A stretch of DNA of 9,207 bases from Patescibacteria group bacterium (GCA_018825765.1 JAHKAQ010000050.1:1-9207), one strand, 5' to 3'; numbered from the stretch's first letter, positions 1 through 6,364 are shown. Translations and numbers: made by a program. The notes: generated from the letters alone by a model not told the origin.

Positions 1-113
1 AAAGTTACCTCAATTCTTTTATGCAAAACAAGCGAAGAAAAAAGACTGTTAAGCAGCGCTCTTCTCTGCTCCCTGGGTCTTCCTAAAGTTCTTCCCTTAT
101 TTAAATGCTTCAT
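1..113 (-). CDS. rplQ: 50S ribosomal protein L17, 5' part (cut by window edge)
   Basis: This is the first 37 codons of ribosomal protein L17, a large-subunit protein at the peptide exit side; the gene continues beyond base 1. The visible N-terminus begins MKHLNKGRTLGRPREQRRAL and continues with LLNSLFSSLVLHKRIEVT. It matches the L17 start pattern: basic KGRxLGR, then an RxALLxSLxxSLxLHxRIxT helix. The ATG at 113 is the natural start because it gives the family's normal N-terminus. The gene starts 15 bp after the rpoA stop, the usual last position of the alpha operon, so it is almost certainly cotranscribed with rpoA. The spacer ends in TTAGAGCTT before the ATG, which is at best a three-base match to a Shine-Dalgarno. 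Identification is firm; the C-terminal half cannot be judged. Confidence 0.95.
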   Translation of the reverse strand, partial: MKHLNKGRTLGRPREQRRALLNSLFSSLVLHKRIEVT

Positions 114-128
114 AAGCTCTAATAAAAA

Positions 129-1130
129 TTACCCTCCCAAAACCAAACCATGAGATCCAATAGCTTTTTTTATTTCTTTTATTCCCTTTTCGCCTAGCCC
201 TTCCAGATTGTTCAATTCCTCTTCTGTTACTCCCCCTATATCTCCCAAAGTCTTTATATTATTTTCCTCCAAAATAACCACAACTCTTGGCGGTAAATTT
301 AATTCTTTTATTTCAAGCTCATTCTCAATTTTTTGGGCTTTTATCCGCTTCTTTTGCTCCTCGCTCTCTCTTTTCTCTTCTTTCCTGATTTCCCTGCCTT
401 CACGCTTCTCCAGTTCTTTGTCAACTTCCGCGATAAGCTCTCCCTGGCTTGCTTTAGCTAAAACAGCAAACTGTTTTATGAGAATTTTTGAAGCTTCAAT
501 AAAAGCCTCTTCAGGTTTTATACTTCCGTCAGTCTGTATTTCAATCGTTAATTTATCAAAATCTGTTCTTTTCCCCACCCGCATATTTTCCACTTTATAG
601 TTCACTTTCTTTATTGGCGTGAACAAAGCGTCAATACTCACAACTCCCAGTTCTTTTACCTCTTCTTCTCTTTCTTCCGTGGGCAGATACCCAATTCCTT
701 TTTCCACTGTAAGCTCCATTTCCAATTTTGCTTTAGCGTCAGTCAGGGTGGCGATTACCGCTTCCGGATTCACGATTTCAATACTGGATGGAGCCTTTAT
801 TTCTTTAGCCTTTACCTCTTTCGCCCCACTCGCCTTTAATTTTATCTTAACCGCCTCGTCTTTATGCATCTTAAACCGCAAGTTTCTGATATTTAGGATA
901 ACCTGAATTACATTCTCCTTTACTCCGGGGATAGTAGTAAATTCATGGTCAACTCCGGAAATTTTCACCTTTGTTACCGCGTATCCTGATAAACTGGAAA
1001 GAAGAACTCTTCGCAAAGCGTTGCCCAAAGTATTCCCATACCCGGGATAACATCCTTTCACTTCAAAAACCGCTTCAAAATCATCTCCCTTTATATACTT
1101 CGGCTCTTGAGGTAATGCTATTTTTTCCAT
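129..1130 (-). CDS. rpoA: DNA-directed RNA polymerase subunit alpha
   Basis: RNA polymerase alpha subunit, 333 residues (E. coli 329). The N-terminal domain, about residues 1-232, dimerises and nucleates assembly of beta and beta'; its signature GNTLGNALRRVLLSS lies at 32-46. A highly charged Lys/Glu/Arg linker (about 236-274) is clearly longer than in E. coli. The C-terminal domain (about 275-333) normally binds UP elements and activators through helix-hairpin-helix folds; here NIKTLGDI and GLGEKGIKEI are recognisable. Aligned by eye to the E. coli 265 determinant, R282 (R265), G313 (G296), K315 (K298) and E319 (E302) are kept, while N268 becomes V285 and S299 becomes G316. The usual RPVDDLEL entry motif is not recognisable. 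The gene lies 36 bp after rpsD and 15 bp before rplQ, the standard alpha-operon context. The 36-bp spacer is A/T-only near the ATG, with no Shine-Dalgarno. Confidence 0.98.
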   Translation of the reverse strand: MEKIALPQEPKYIKGDDFEAVFEVKGCYPGYGNTLGNALRRVLLSSLSGYAVTKVKISGVDHEFTTIPGVKENVIQVILNIRNLRFKMHKDEAVKIKLKASGAKEVKAKEIKAPSSIEIVNPEAVIATLTDAKAKLEMELTVEKGIGYLPTEEREEEVKELGVVSIDALFTPIKKVNYKVENMRVGKRTDFDKLTIEIQTDGSIKPEEAFIEASKILIKQFAVLAKASQGELIAEVDKELEKREGREIRKEEKRESEEQKKRIKAQKIENELEIKELNLPPRVVVILEENNIKTLGDIGGVTEEELNNLEGLGEKGIKEIKKAIGSHGLVLGG

Positions 1131-1166
1131 AATATATTTTAAAAAATTACGTTTAAAACTTGTATT

Positions 1167-1784
1167 TTATCTACTGTAATACTCTATTACCATCTGCACT
1201 TTCTTCTTCTCTTCAAGCTTGTCCGTATCAGGCCTGTCTATTACTTTTATCATCCCCTTAGCCGGATCCCAGACAATCCAGTCAGCCGGACTATCCGCTT
1301 TTTCCACCTTTTTTAATTTATCTTTTATCAATTTCTTTTTTAATTTGCCTTGTTTTATTTCAATCTCATCTCCTGTTCTTACGTTAAAAGAAGCAATATC
1401 AACCTTTCGTCCGTTTACCTTAAAAAAACCATGACCCACCATTTGTCTTGCCTGATTTCTCGAATCAGCCAAACCTGAACGAAAAACCGCGTTATCCAGC
1501 CTCATTTCCAGCTTTTCCAAAAGTAATTCCCCCACATCTCCCTGCTTGCTCTTTACTTTGCCAAAATAATTCCTCAATTGCCTTTCGCTTAATCCGTAAA
1601 TATTTTTTATTCTTTGCTTTACCAAAAGCTGCGTGCCATACTCGGTTAAGCGTCTTTGACCTTTGTTTCCATGCTGACCCGGCGGATAATTCTTTTTCAC
1701 CATCGCGCACTTAGGCAAAAGACATCTCTCGCCTTTTAAAAAAAGTTTTTCTCCCTCCCGTCTGCATTTTTTACAAACTGACAT
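1167..1784 (-). CDS. rpsD: 30S ribosomal protein S4 (zinc-binding form)
   Basis: Ribosomal protein S4, 205 residues (typical 200-210), a primary 16S rRNA binder that starts small-subunit assembly around the five-way junction. In many bacteria it also represses its own operon. The N-terminus carries four cysteines, C4, C7, C21 and C26, in the CxxC-X13-C-X4-C arrangement of zinc-binding S4. The YPPGQHG motif at 33-39 is a family hallmark. The S4 RNA-binding domain covers about 94-155, including MRLDNAVFRSGLADSRNQAR and GHGFFKVNGR. The C-terminus VIEYYSR is also typical. The gene sits between rpsK (21-bp gap) and rpoA (36-bp gap). The ATG at 1784 yields the standard N-terminus; the preceding spacer is A/T-rich with no Shine-Dalgarno. 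Identification is certain; operon autoregulation is inference from other bacteria. Confidence 0.98.
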   Translation of the reverse strand: MSVCKKCRREGEKLFLKGERCLLPKCAMVKKNYPPGQHGNKGQRRLTEYGTQLLVKQRIKNIYGLSERQLRNYFGKVKSKQGDVGELLLEKLEMRLDNAVFRSGLADSRNQARQMVGHGFFKVNGRKVDIASFNVRTGDEIEIKQGKLKKKLIKDKLKKVEKADSPADWIVWDPAKGMIKVIDRPDTDKLEEKKKVQMVIEYYSR

Positions 1785-1805
1785 AAAAAATCATTTAATA
1801 TATCT

Positions 1806-2213
1806 TTAAACCCGCCTTGGTTTTCGCGGCCGACAGCCATTATGCGGCACAGGCGTTACGTCTTTTATCGAACTTACTTTCAGCCCGCTATTACCTAGCG
1901 CTCTTATCGCCGCTTCTCTCCCCGACCCTACTCCTTTTATGAAAACATCAACTTCTTTTAATCCAGTTCTCGCCACGTTTTCCACTGCTTTAGAAGAAAC
2001 CATGGTAGCCGCGTAAGGCGTTGCCTTCTTAGCTCCCCGAAACCCCATGGAACCAGCCGTAGACCATCCCAAAACACCGCCTGCCAAATCAGTAAGGGTT
2101 ACAATAGTATTATTATATGAACACTTTATATGCGCCTGGCCGCGCACCACTCTTCGTTTAGCCTTTTTACTCGCGTCTTTTACTGCTTTATCTTGTTTAA
2201 TGGTCTCTGCCAT
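1806..2213 (-). CDS. rpsK: 30S ribosomal protein S11
   Basis: Ribosomal protein S11, 135 residues from the ATG at 2213. It sits on the small-subunit platform and helps shape the mRNA exit region near the anti-Shine-Dalgarno. Family landmarks include AHIKCSYNNTIVTLTDLAG (about 28-46), GFRGAKKATPYAA (57-69), the glycine-rich KGVGSGREAAIRAL (93-106), and the conserved end DVTPVPHNGCRPRKPRRV. The N-terminal 20 residues are lysine-rich and variable, as usual. An in-frame TTG two codons upstream (2219) would add only two residues; I prefer ATG because it gives MAETIKQ and is the stronger initiator. The gap to the rpsM stop is 32 bp and to rpsD is 21 bp. No Shine-Dalgarno precedes either possible start. 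Confidence 0.97.
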   Translation of the reverse strand: MAETIKQDKAVKDASKKAKRRVVRGQAHIKCSYNNTIVTLTDLAGGVLGWSTAGSMGFRGAKKATPYAATMVSSKAVENVARTGLKEVDVFIKGVGSGREAAIRALGNSGLKVSSIKDVTPVPHNGCRPRKPRRV

Positions 2214-2245
2214 TATCAATATTATTACTTATTAGGACTTGCTCT

Positions 2246-2632
2246 TTATGTCTTTTCCACCGCTTTCTTCCCTGATCCCATAGTCCTCCTCACGTTTCCC
2301 CGCACCGTCCTGCTGTTAGTTTTAGTTTGCTGACCGCGAACCGGCAATCCTTTTATGTGCCTCATGCCGCGATAAGCTCCAATATCCTTTAAACGCTTAA
2401 TATTAGAAACAACGTCGTGGCGCAATTCTCCCTCTATTCTGTAGTTTTTATCAATTTCATCCTTTAACGCGCTAATCTGGGAAGTATCAAGCTTGCCCGC
2501 CCTTGTATCTCTATCTATTTTTACCTCTTGCAAAATTTTCTTGCTTAATGAACGTCCAATACCATAAATATAAGTTAGAGCAACTTCTATTCTTTTATCT
2601 TCTGGTATATTTACTCCGGCGATTCGCGGCAT
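2246..2632 (-). CDS. rpsM: 30S ribosomal protein S13
   Basis: Ribosomal protein S13, 128 residues (typical 115-130). It lies in the head of the small subunit, contacts the P-site tRNA through its C-terminal tail and forms inter-subunit bridges. The start MPRIAGVNIPEDKRIEVALT is the family's standard N-terminus. It is followed by the YIYGIGRSLSKKIL helix-hairpin region (21-34), RIEGELRHDV (65-74) and the conserved RGMRHIKGLPVRGQQTKTNS (88-107). The basic tail RRTMGSGKKAVEKT ends the protein. It begins 26 bp after the rpmJ stop and is followed by rpsK, the usual order. The ATG at 2632 is fixed by the conserved N-terminus; the upstream spacer is A/T-rich with no Shine-Dalgarno. Confidence 0.98.
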   Translation of the reverse strand: MPRIAGVNIPEDKRIEVALTYIYGIGRSLSKKILQEVKIDRDTRAGKLDTSQISALKDEIDKNYRIEGELRHDVVSNIKRLKDIGAYRGMRHIKGLPVRGQQTKTNSRTVRGNVRRTMGSGKKAVEKT

Positions 2633-2658
2633 GATTCAGAATTATTATCAAATTAAAA

Positions 2659-2775
2659 CTATCCCTGTCTCTGCTTGTGCCTCAAATTCTTTTTACAAAT
2701 CACGTAAACCCTCCCCTTTCTGCGGACTATCTTGCAATCACGGCACATCTTTTTTACTGAAGCGTTTACTTTCAT
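2659..2775 (-). CDS. rpmJ: 50S ribosomal protein L36 (zinc-ribbon form)
   Basis: A short gene of 38 codons plus TAG, read directly from the sequence. The product starts MKVNASVKKMCRDCKIVRRK and continues GRVYVICKKNLRHKQRQG. This is ribosomal protein L36, which is 37-38 residues in most bacteria and binds 23S rRNA late in large-subunit assembly. The zinc ligands are all present: C11, C14, C27 and H33, so this is the C+ form. The ATG overlaps the infA stop in an ATGA joint, which suggests translational coupling to infA. rpsM follows after 26 bp. The overlap, the conserved MKV-AS-K N-terminus and the HKQRQG C-terminus leave no doubt about identity. Confidence 0.97.
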   Translation of the reverse strand: MKVNASVKKMCRDCKIVRRKGRVYVICKKNLRHKQRQG

Positions 2776-2984
2776 AATCTCTGTTTTATTCTCCCTTTAG
2801 TGAGGTCATAAGGACTCATCTCAATCAAAACCTTATCTCCAGGCAGGAGACGAATATAATTAACCCTCATTCTTCCGGAAATATGAGCCAAAATCTCATG
2901 CCCATTTTCCAGTTTTACCTTAAAAGTAGTATTGGGCAAAGCTTCAACCACCTCACCCTCCATTTTTATTAATTCTTTCTCCAT
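2772..2984 (-). CDS. infA: Translation initiation factor IF-1
   Basis: Initiation factor 1, 70 residues (E. coli 72), a single OB-fold (S1-like) protein that occupies the 30S A site during initiation. Landmarks are KMEGEVVEALPNTTFKVKLE (7-26), NGHEILAHISGRMRVNYIRL (27-46), PGDKVLIEMSPYDLTKGRI, and the terminal RIKQRL, all matching the family. It is the first gene of the alpha operon here and overlaps rpmJ by four bases (ATGA). The ATG at 2984 gives the normal length. The 20 bases before it are T/A-rich, reading GCGCCTCTTTTTATATTT, with no Shine-Dalgarno. A consensus promoter about 110-140 bp upstream and a leader of about 100 nt are described separately. The usual upstream neighbours map, adk and secY are absent. 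Confidence 0.98.
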   Translation of the reverse strand: MEKELIKMEGEVVEALPNTTFKVKLENGHEILAHISGRMRVNYIRLLPGDKVLIEMSPYDLTKGRIKQRL

Positions 2985-3089
2985 AAATATAAAAAGAGGC
3001 GCTTAAATATTAAAGACTTTTTTCCCTGCATACCTATTCTACTCCCTGCTTTCCGCTATTTTTTTAAACCCCTCTATCTTGTTTGGTAT
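2985..3089 (-). other. Predicted 5' leader of the infA-rplQ operon
   Basis: If transcription starts about 7 nt after the predicted -10 (around 3086-3089), the infA mRNA carries a leader of about 100 nt. It is purine-rich. It contains two copies of GCAGGGA (3043-3049 and 3023-3029, starts 20 bp apart) and a possible 20-codon reading frame starting at 3031. I see no stable stem-loop that resembles a known ribosomal-protein autoregulatory leader and no riboswitch I recognise. The leader length is inference from the promoter and has no direct support. Confidence 0.4.
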
Positions 3090-3111
3090 TGCGATATTAG
3101 CAAAATATTGC
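3088..3111. repeat. GCAA/TTGC inverted-repeat cluster over the -10 region
   Basis: On the minus strand the tetramers GCAA, TTGC and GCAA follow one another as GCAA-N4-TTGC-N7-GCAA. TTGC and the second GCAA form an inverted repeat that brackets the TAATAT -10 box. The same stretch also reads as GCAATATT-N5-AATATCGC, an 8-bp inverted repeat with one mismatch. It could be an operator for the infA promoter, or part of a weak hairpin for the upstream gene; there is no T-tract after it, so it does not look like an intrinsic terminator. Confidence 0.3.
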
Positions 3112-3123
3112 CCTGTATGTCAA
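3094..3123 (-). promoter_or_regulatory. Sigma-70-type promoter for the infA-rplQ operon
   Basis: Reading the minus strand, TTGACA (3123-3118) is a perfect -35 hexamer. After 18 bp comes TAATAT (3099-3094), a four-of-six -10, directly preceded by TGC (3102-3100), giving an extended -10. The -35 overlaps the TGA stop of the upstream membrane-protein gene (3122-3120), so the promoter uses the first available bases after that gene. It sits where expected, in the only large non-coding gap, ahead of a highly expressed translation operon. The combination of perfect -35, extended -10 and position makes chance unlikely, but no start site is measured. Confidence 0.72.
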
Positions 3124-5033
3124 TATACCAGCCTTATCTTAACCCTGTTTTCATTTTCAGGCACGGTCCGCACCCAAAACGGCCAGCATTTTATTGAAAC
3201 CCCTTCCACCTGGCTGGAACCGTTTATCCTCTCCTCCGCCTCCTTGGCTGATAAGCCTAAAATATCACTTTTTAACGCTTCCTGATCCATTTCTCGCACT
3301 CCAAAACTCCAGGCGCGCACCTTTATCTCATTTTTTCCCCGCTCCTTATCTTTATTAAAACCCGAAACCTCTATTTCCGGTTTTCCTGTCAATCTCTGAT
3401 TTTGAGCCACTTTATCATTTAAAAAATACTCAACAATTTCCAAAAGATCATCCTCGCGATAAGCCAAAATCTTTGCCGAGGCCTTTCCCTGAACCTCATA
3501 TTGAATCTCCTGGCCAGCTATTTTTCTAGTTTCCCATTCTGCTTTCCCCAGAATCAATGAATCCTCAATCACTTTATATCCCGGTTTTTGCGCCGCCAAT
3601 TTATCCCTGATTTGCTCTTTTGCTTTTTGAAAATCAAGCTCAGTCGATATATTTGCTCCCATCCCCAAAGAAATTTCTATCTCTCCATACATTTTCTCAT
3701 ATCTGGGATCATCCTTTAAGCCCGGAATAGTCAGCTTCCCGCTAAAAGCCGAAACCCCTTGTCCTTGTTTATCCGCCACTACCTCTACGTTCGCCCGGCC
3801 CGGAATAATTTCCCCGCTTTTTTTAGTAAAACCCGGAATTCTTACTTCTTTCAAACTCTTTAAAACTAATCCTTCCCCGGTCACGAATCTAGTCCCTGTC
3901 ACCAAAATTTCCGGTGAAGTTGAATACTCGTTTTTTACCGTTATCATTCCGGTTGGTTTACTGTCAAAATCCGCGTTTTCCTCTTGCTTGCCGGCTGTGA
4001 CTTTCTGTTCCTGTGTAATCTCCTCACTAAACTCAATCACTTCGATAACATCCTGATCCTTTGAATTTTTTACTGAATCAAGCGCTGTTTCTAATTTTAA
4101 ATCAGCCATCACTTTTTCCTTTTTGGGCACGATCTCTACCTCGGCTCTTGGCAAAACCAAAGCCAAAACCCAAAAAACCGCGGCCAAAAGCACTATTGAA
4201 AATAAACCTAAAAATTTTACACTTTTAGCCGAAATAAGCGCTATGCTCTTTATTCCATAAGCGTCTCCTTCCCCTCTCTTCTGCCCATCTCCCATTCTAA
4301 TTCCAACGTCTCTTTGCAATATTGGCTTTATTAATTTTTGTTCCTGCTTTAATTTTTCCTGTTTTTTATCCTGTATTTTATTTGATAATTTCTGCCAAAA
4401 ATCAATCAAGCGCTCTTTTACTTTCAACTCTTTTCTTCGAGGATAGTCGTCCAGCAGTTTCTTTCCCGTAAAAACCGGCTCGCTTACAGTATTCTCCTGA
4501 TTCAAATCCGCTCTTTTCAAATCATGACTGCTTCTTAGATCAACCGCGCTGGGCGCCGAAGGCGAAACACCATCAACCGAGGATTTCATGTTTCCAGCCC
4601 CTAAAGACTGAGACGGTCCCGCATCCACTTTATTATAAAAATCTTCCCTTACCCGCGATTCCACCTGCGGCCTTATTGTTTTTGTAAAAACTGTCCGTTT
4701 TTCCACTTCTAAATCAGCGCTTCTTTCTTCCGGCGGTTTTAAGGTATCCACTTGAGTCCGCTTTAAAGTCTCCTGGTCAAGTTTTTCCTCCGTGCTTAAC
4801 CCTATCTTTTCCGCCAAAGTCCTGCATAAAGTATCCCGCGTTACCAGCATTAATTTTTTCCCCATTTTTTGAGACTGGCTTTTCAATATCTTCAAGTTTA
4901 CTATGCCCTGGGACAAAAAAGATCTTCTCGGCACTACCAAAGCGATCTCATTAGCCGGCGTTTTTTTTATCCGCTCCACAATAGAGGTAATTTCCTCGTT
5001 CTCTTCAATATAAATTGTCGTGTGTTTATTCAT
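3120..5033 (-). CDS. Bitopic membrane protein with CPR 'baseplate J-like' extracytoplasmic domain
   Basis: Residues 1-85 look like a small alpha/beta domain (TIYIEENEEITSIVERI, IALVVPRR, KKLMLVTRDTLCRTLAEKIG). Residues 86-270 are a long charged, probably disordered linker with a Ser/Pro/Gly stretch at 139-170. A single membrane helix (about 273-294, FLGLFSIVLLAAVFWVLALV) is followed by an extracytoplasmic part of about 340 residues. Its centre (about 361-450) has the pattern GMITVKNEYSTSPEILV, TRFVTGEGLV, IPGF, IPG, VEVVADKQGQG, TIPGLKDDPRYEKMYG. I recognise this pattern from CPR proteins often labelled baseplate J-like or hypothetical; that label rests on memory. There is no signal peptide; the helix should place the N-terminus inside. 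The ATG directly follows the stop of the FtsA-like gene (TAAATG), which suggests coupling and a shared function. The true role is unknown; a link between a cytoplasmic ATPase and the envelope is inference. Confidence 0.8.
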   Translation of the reverse strand: MNKHTTIYIEENEEITSIVERIKKTPANEIALVVPRRSFLSQGIVNLKILKSQSQKMGKKLMLVTRDTLCRTLAEKIGLSTEEKLDQETLKRTQVDTLKPPEERSADLEVEKRTVFTKTIRPQVESRVREDFYNKVDAGPSQSLGAGNMKSSVDGVSPSAPSAVDLRSSHDLKRADLNQENTVSEPVFTGKKLLDDYPRRKELKVKERLIDFWQKLSNKIQDKKQEKLKQEQKLIKPILQRDVGIRMGDGQKRGEGDAYGIKSIALISAKSVKFLGLFSIVLLAAVFWVLALVLPRAEVEIVPKKEKVMADLKLETALDSVKNSKDQDVIEVIEFSEEITQEQKVTAGKQEENADFDSKPTGMITVKNEYSTSPEILVTGTRFVTGEGLVLKSLKEVRIPGFTKKSGEIIPGRANVEVVADKQGQGVSAFSGKLTIPGLKDDPRYEKMYGEIEISLGMGANISTELDFQKAKEQIRDKLAAQKPGYKVIEDSLILGKAEWETRKIAGQEIQYEVQGKASAKILAYREDDLLEIVEYFLNDKVAQNQRLTGKPEIEVSGFNKDKERGKNEIKVRAWSFGVREMDQEALKSDILGLSAKEAEERINGSSQVEGVSIKCWPFWVRTVPENENRVKIRLVY

Positions 5034-6302
5034 TTATGATTGAATCATACGCACTGCCCGCCGCAAAATAGAAGAAATAACCCTTTCCTCTCCAGCCAAA
5101 TCAAGCACCAAATTAGCCAAACCCATGGGCGTAACATCTTCCGGCTGGGTAAGCTTTCCTGTCCTGTCTGTAATATTTACCACGTCTCTGGGATACATGA
5201 AAGCTATGCTGGGTTTCTTGGCAAAAGCAAGACCATTTCTCCAATTCCTGCTTTCCAGGGCCTTGGTAATCCCGGGAAGTTTTGAACCGCCGCCGCATAA
5301 AAGAATCTTTAACGGCAAAACTTCAGCCGCGGAAAATTCCCCCAAAGATAATTCCACTCCAGAAAGCCACACCTGGCAATCATTTTTCAAAGCCCCCTCG
5401 ATTCTTCTGGCCACGTTCAAACTTATATTATTCTCCGAATACTTTATTTTTATTTTTTCCGCTTCTTCAAATGAAACGCCCAATTCCGCTGAAATTTTTT
5501 TCGTGAACGCCCGGCCGCCCAGCGCGAACATTTTCGCTCCCTCAATCCCTCCTTCTCTGACCACGGCTAGATCCGTCGTGCCTCCGCCCACGTCGATAAA
5601 AATAGCCGAAAACTCCAACGCGTTGTCAATCCCCATGCAACGGGCCACGGCGTATGGCTCCGCCGCTATTGATAATAAATCCAAGCCTAAATCAGAAGCT
5701 ATGCTTTGCAACGCTCCTAAATGAACCATAGGCGCGTAAGCGTTAAAAACCGCGATCGAAACTTCCCTGCCTTGAAATCCTAAAGGATTAGTCACCCGGT
5801 AGCCGTCAATTTTTACGTCAACCACAGCCGCGTTGATTAACCTCACGTCTATCTCGCTCTGCCCGGTCTCCCACGCCAACTGTTGTCTTATCTTATCAAA
5901 CGCCTTCCACTGAATCTTTTGAACAATGTCTTTAAGTTCAGGCATGTCAATTTTCACCTTGGGCTTTACTCTTTCATAACGCACCGTGCTGGTTGTTCCC
6001 TTTACCAATTCTCCGGCGATTCCAATTATGCACTGTTGCGGCTGAACGCCAGCCTGCTCTTCAGCCAAAGAAATAGCGTGCTCGCAAGTCCTCACTACCC
6101 CGGAAATATCTGCCACCGCCCCGCCGGTCATATCTCCTAAATTCTGACGCGCCTTGCCCACTCCGGTTACTATCCCCTTCCCTTCTTCATCGTCAATCCT
6201 GAAAATAAGCGCTTTTACCATTTCCGTGCCAATATCCAAAGCTAACGCGTATTCTGTGTTCCCCCTGTTTCTTTTAAAAATTTTACTTAAAAAAGATAAC
6301 AT
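5034..6302 (-). CDS. FtsA/PilM-family actin-like ATPase
   Basis: A 422-residue actin-fold ATPase closest by eye to the cell-division protein FtsA, with PilM as the alternative. Phosphate-1 is ALDIGTEMVKALI (20-32), phosphate-2 is FIDVGGGTTDLAVV (235-248), and the adenosine motif is LLCGGGSKLPGI (334-345). The FtsA-type SHS2/1C insertion runs from about 90 to 190 (IIGIAGELVKGTTSTVRYE through NPLGFQGREVSIAVF). GVSFEEAEKIKIKYS (275-289) also matches FtsA. Both ends look amphipathic and basic: MLSFLSKIFKRNRG at the start and VISSILRRAVRMIQS at the end; the latter sits where FtsA has its membrane-targeting helix. The gene follows a 62-bp spacer and is joined by TAAATG to the bitopic protein gene. 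Neither ftsZ nor pilN/pilO is in the window, so division versus pilus assembly cannot be settled. No Shine-Dalgarno at normal spacing; an AGGA lies about 20 bases too far upstream. Confidence 0.88.
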   Translation of the reverse strand: MLSFLSKIFKRNRGNTEYALALDIGTEMVKALIFRIDDEEGKGIVTGVGKARQNLGDMTGGAVADISGVVRTCEHAISLAEEQAGVQPQQCIIGIAGELVKGTTSTVRYERVKPKVKIDMPELKDIVQKIQWKAFDKIRQQLAWETGQSEIDVRLINAAVVDVKIDGYRVTNPLGFQGREVSIAVFNAYAPMVHLGALQSIASDLGLDLLSIAAEPYAVARCMGIDNALEFSAIFIDVGGGTTDLAVVREGGIEGAKMFALGGRAFTKKISAELGVSFEEAEKIKIKYSENNISLNVARRIEGALKNDCQVWLSGVELSLGEFSAAEVLPLKILLCGGGSKLPGITKALESRNWRNGLAFAKKPSIAFMYPRDVVNITDRTGKLTQPEDVTPMGLANLVLDLAGEERVISSILRRAVRMIQS

Positions 6303-6364
6303 AAAATAAAATCCAAAGATTCCTCGGCTTTTAAAATTAAGTTAAAAATTCAAGCCCTGCCCTC
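6303..6364. other. 62-bp spacer between the ligase-like and FtsA-like genes
   Basis: The spacer is A/T-rich. A 5-bp inverted repeat, GGCTT (6326-6330) and AAGCC (6352-6356), has a 21-nt loop and no following T-tract, so it is not a convincing terminator. I see no good -35/-10 pair. The surrounding genes are therefore likely to be read through. Confidence 0.4.

Noticed and set aside
208..906. Plus-strand open frames of 130 and 95 residues
   Set aside because: They are antisense to rpoA, with Ser/Phe/Ile-rich composition typical of the complement of Lys/Glu-rich codons and no recognisable motif.
1492..1710. Minus-strand 72-residue frame inside rpsD
   Set aside because: It is an out-of-frame reading of a conserved ribosomal gene that has its zinc site and RNA-binding domain intact.
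2214..2219. TTG at 2219 as the rpsK start
   Set aside because: It would add only two residues and the ATG at 2213 gives a normal S11 N-terminus; no upstream signal favours TTG.
3091..3111. Hairpin after the bitopic gene as a terminator
   Set aside because: The stem is A/T-rich with a mismatch and lacks a downstream T-run; it overlaps the promoter -10 and is better seen as part of that region.
5041..5056. Inverted repeat ATGATT-C-AATCAT at the end of the FtsA-like gene
   Set aside because: A 6-bp palindrome inside coding sequence, with a one-base centre and no partner motif, is most likely chance.
5125..5724. Plus-strand open frame of 199 residues opposite the FtsA-like gene
   Set aside because: It lies fully inside a gene with clear actin-family motifs, is rich in Ser/Pro/Ala as expected from an antisense reading, and has no domain pattern.
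6326..6356. GGCTT/AAGCC inverted repeat as an intrinsic terminator
   Set aside because: The stem is only 5 bp with a 21-nt loop and no T-tract follows on the minus strand.
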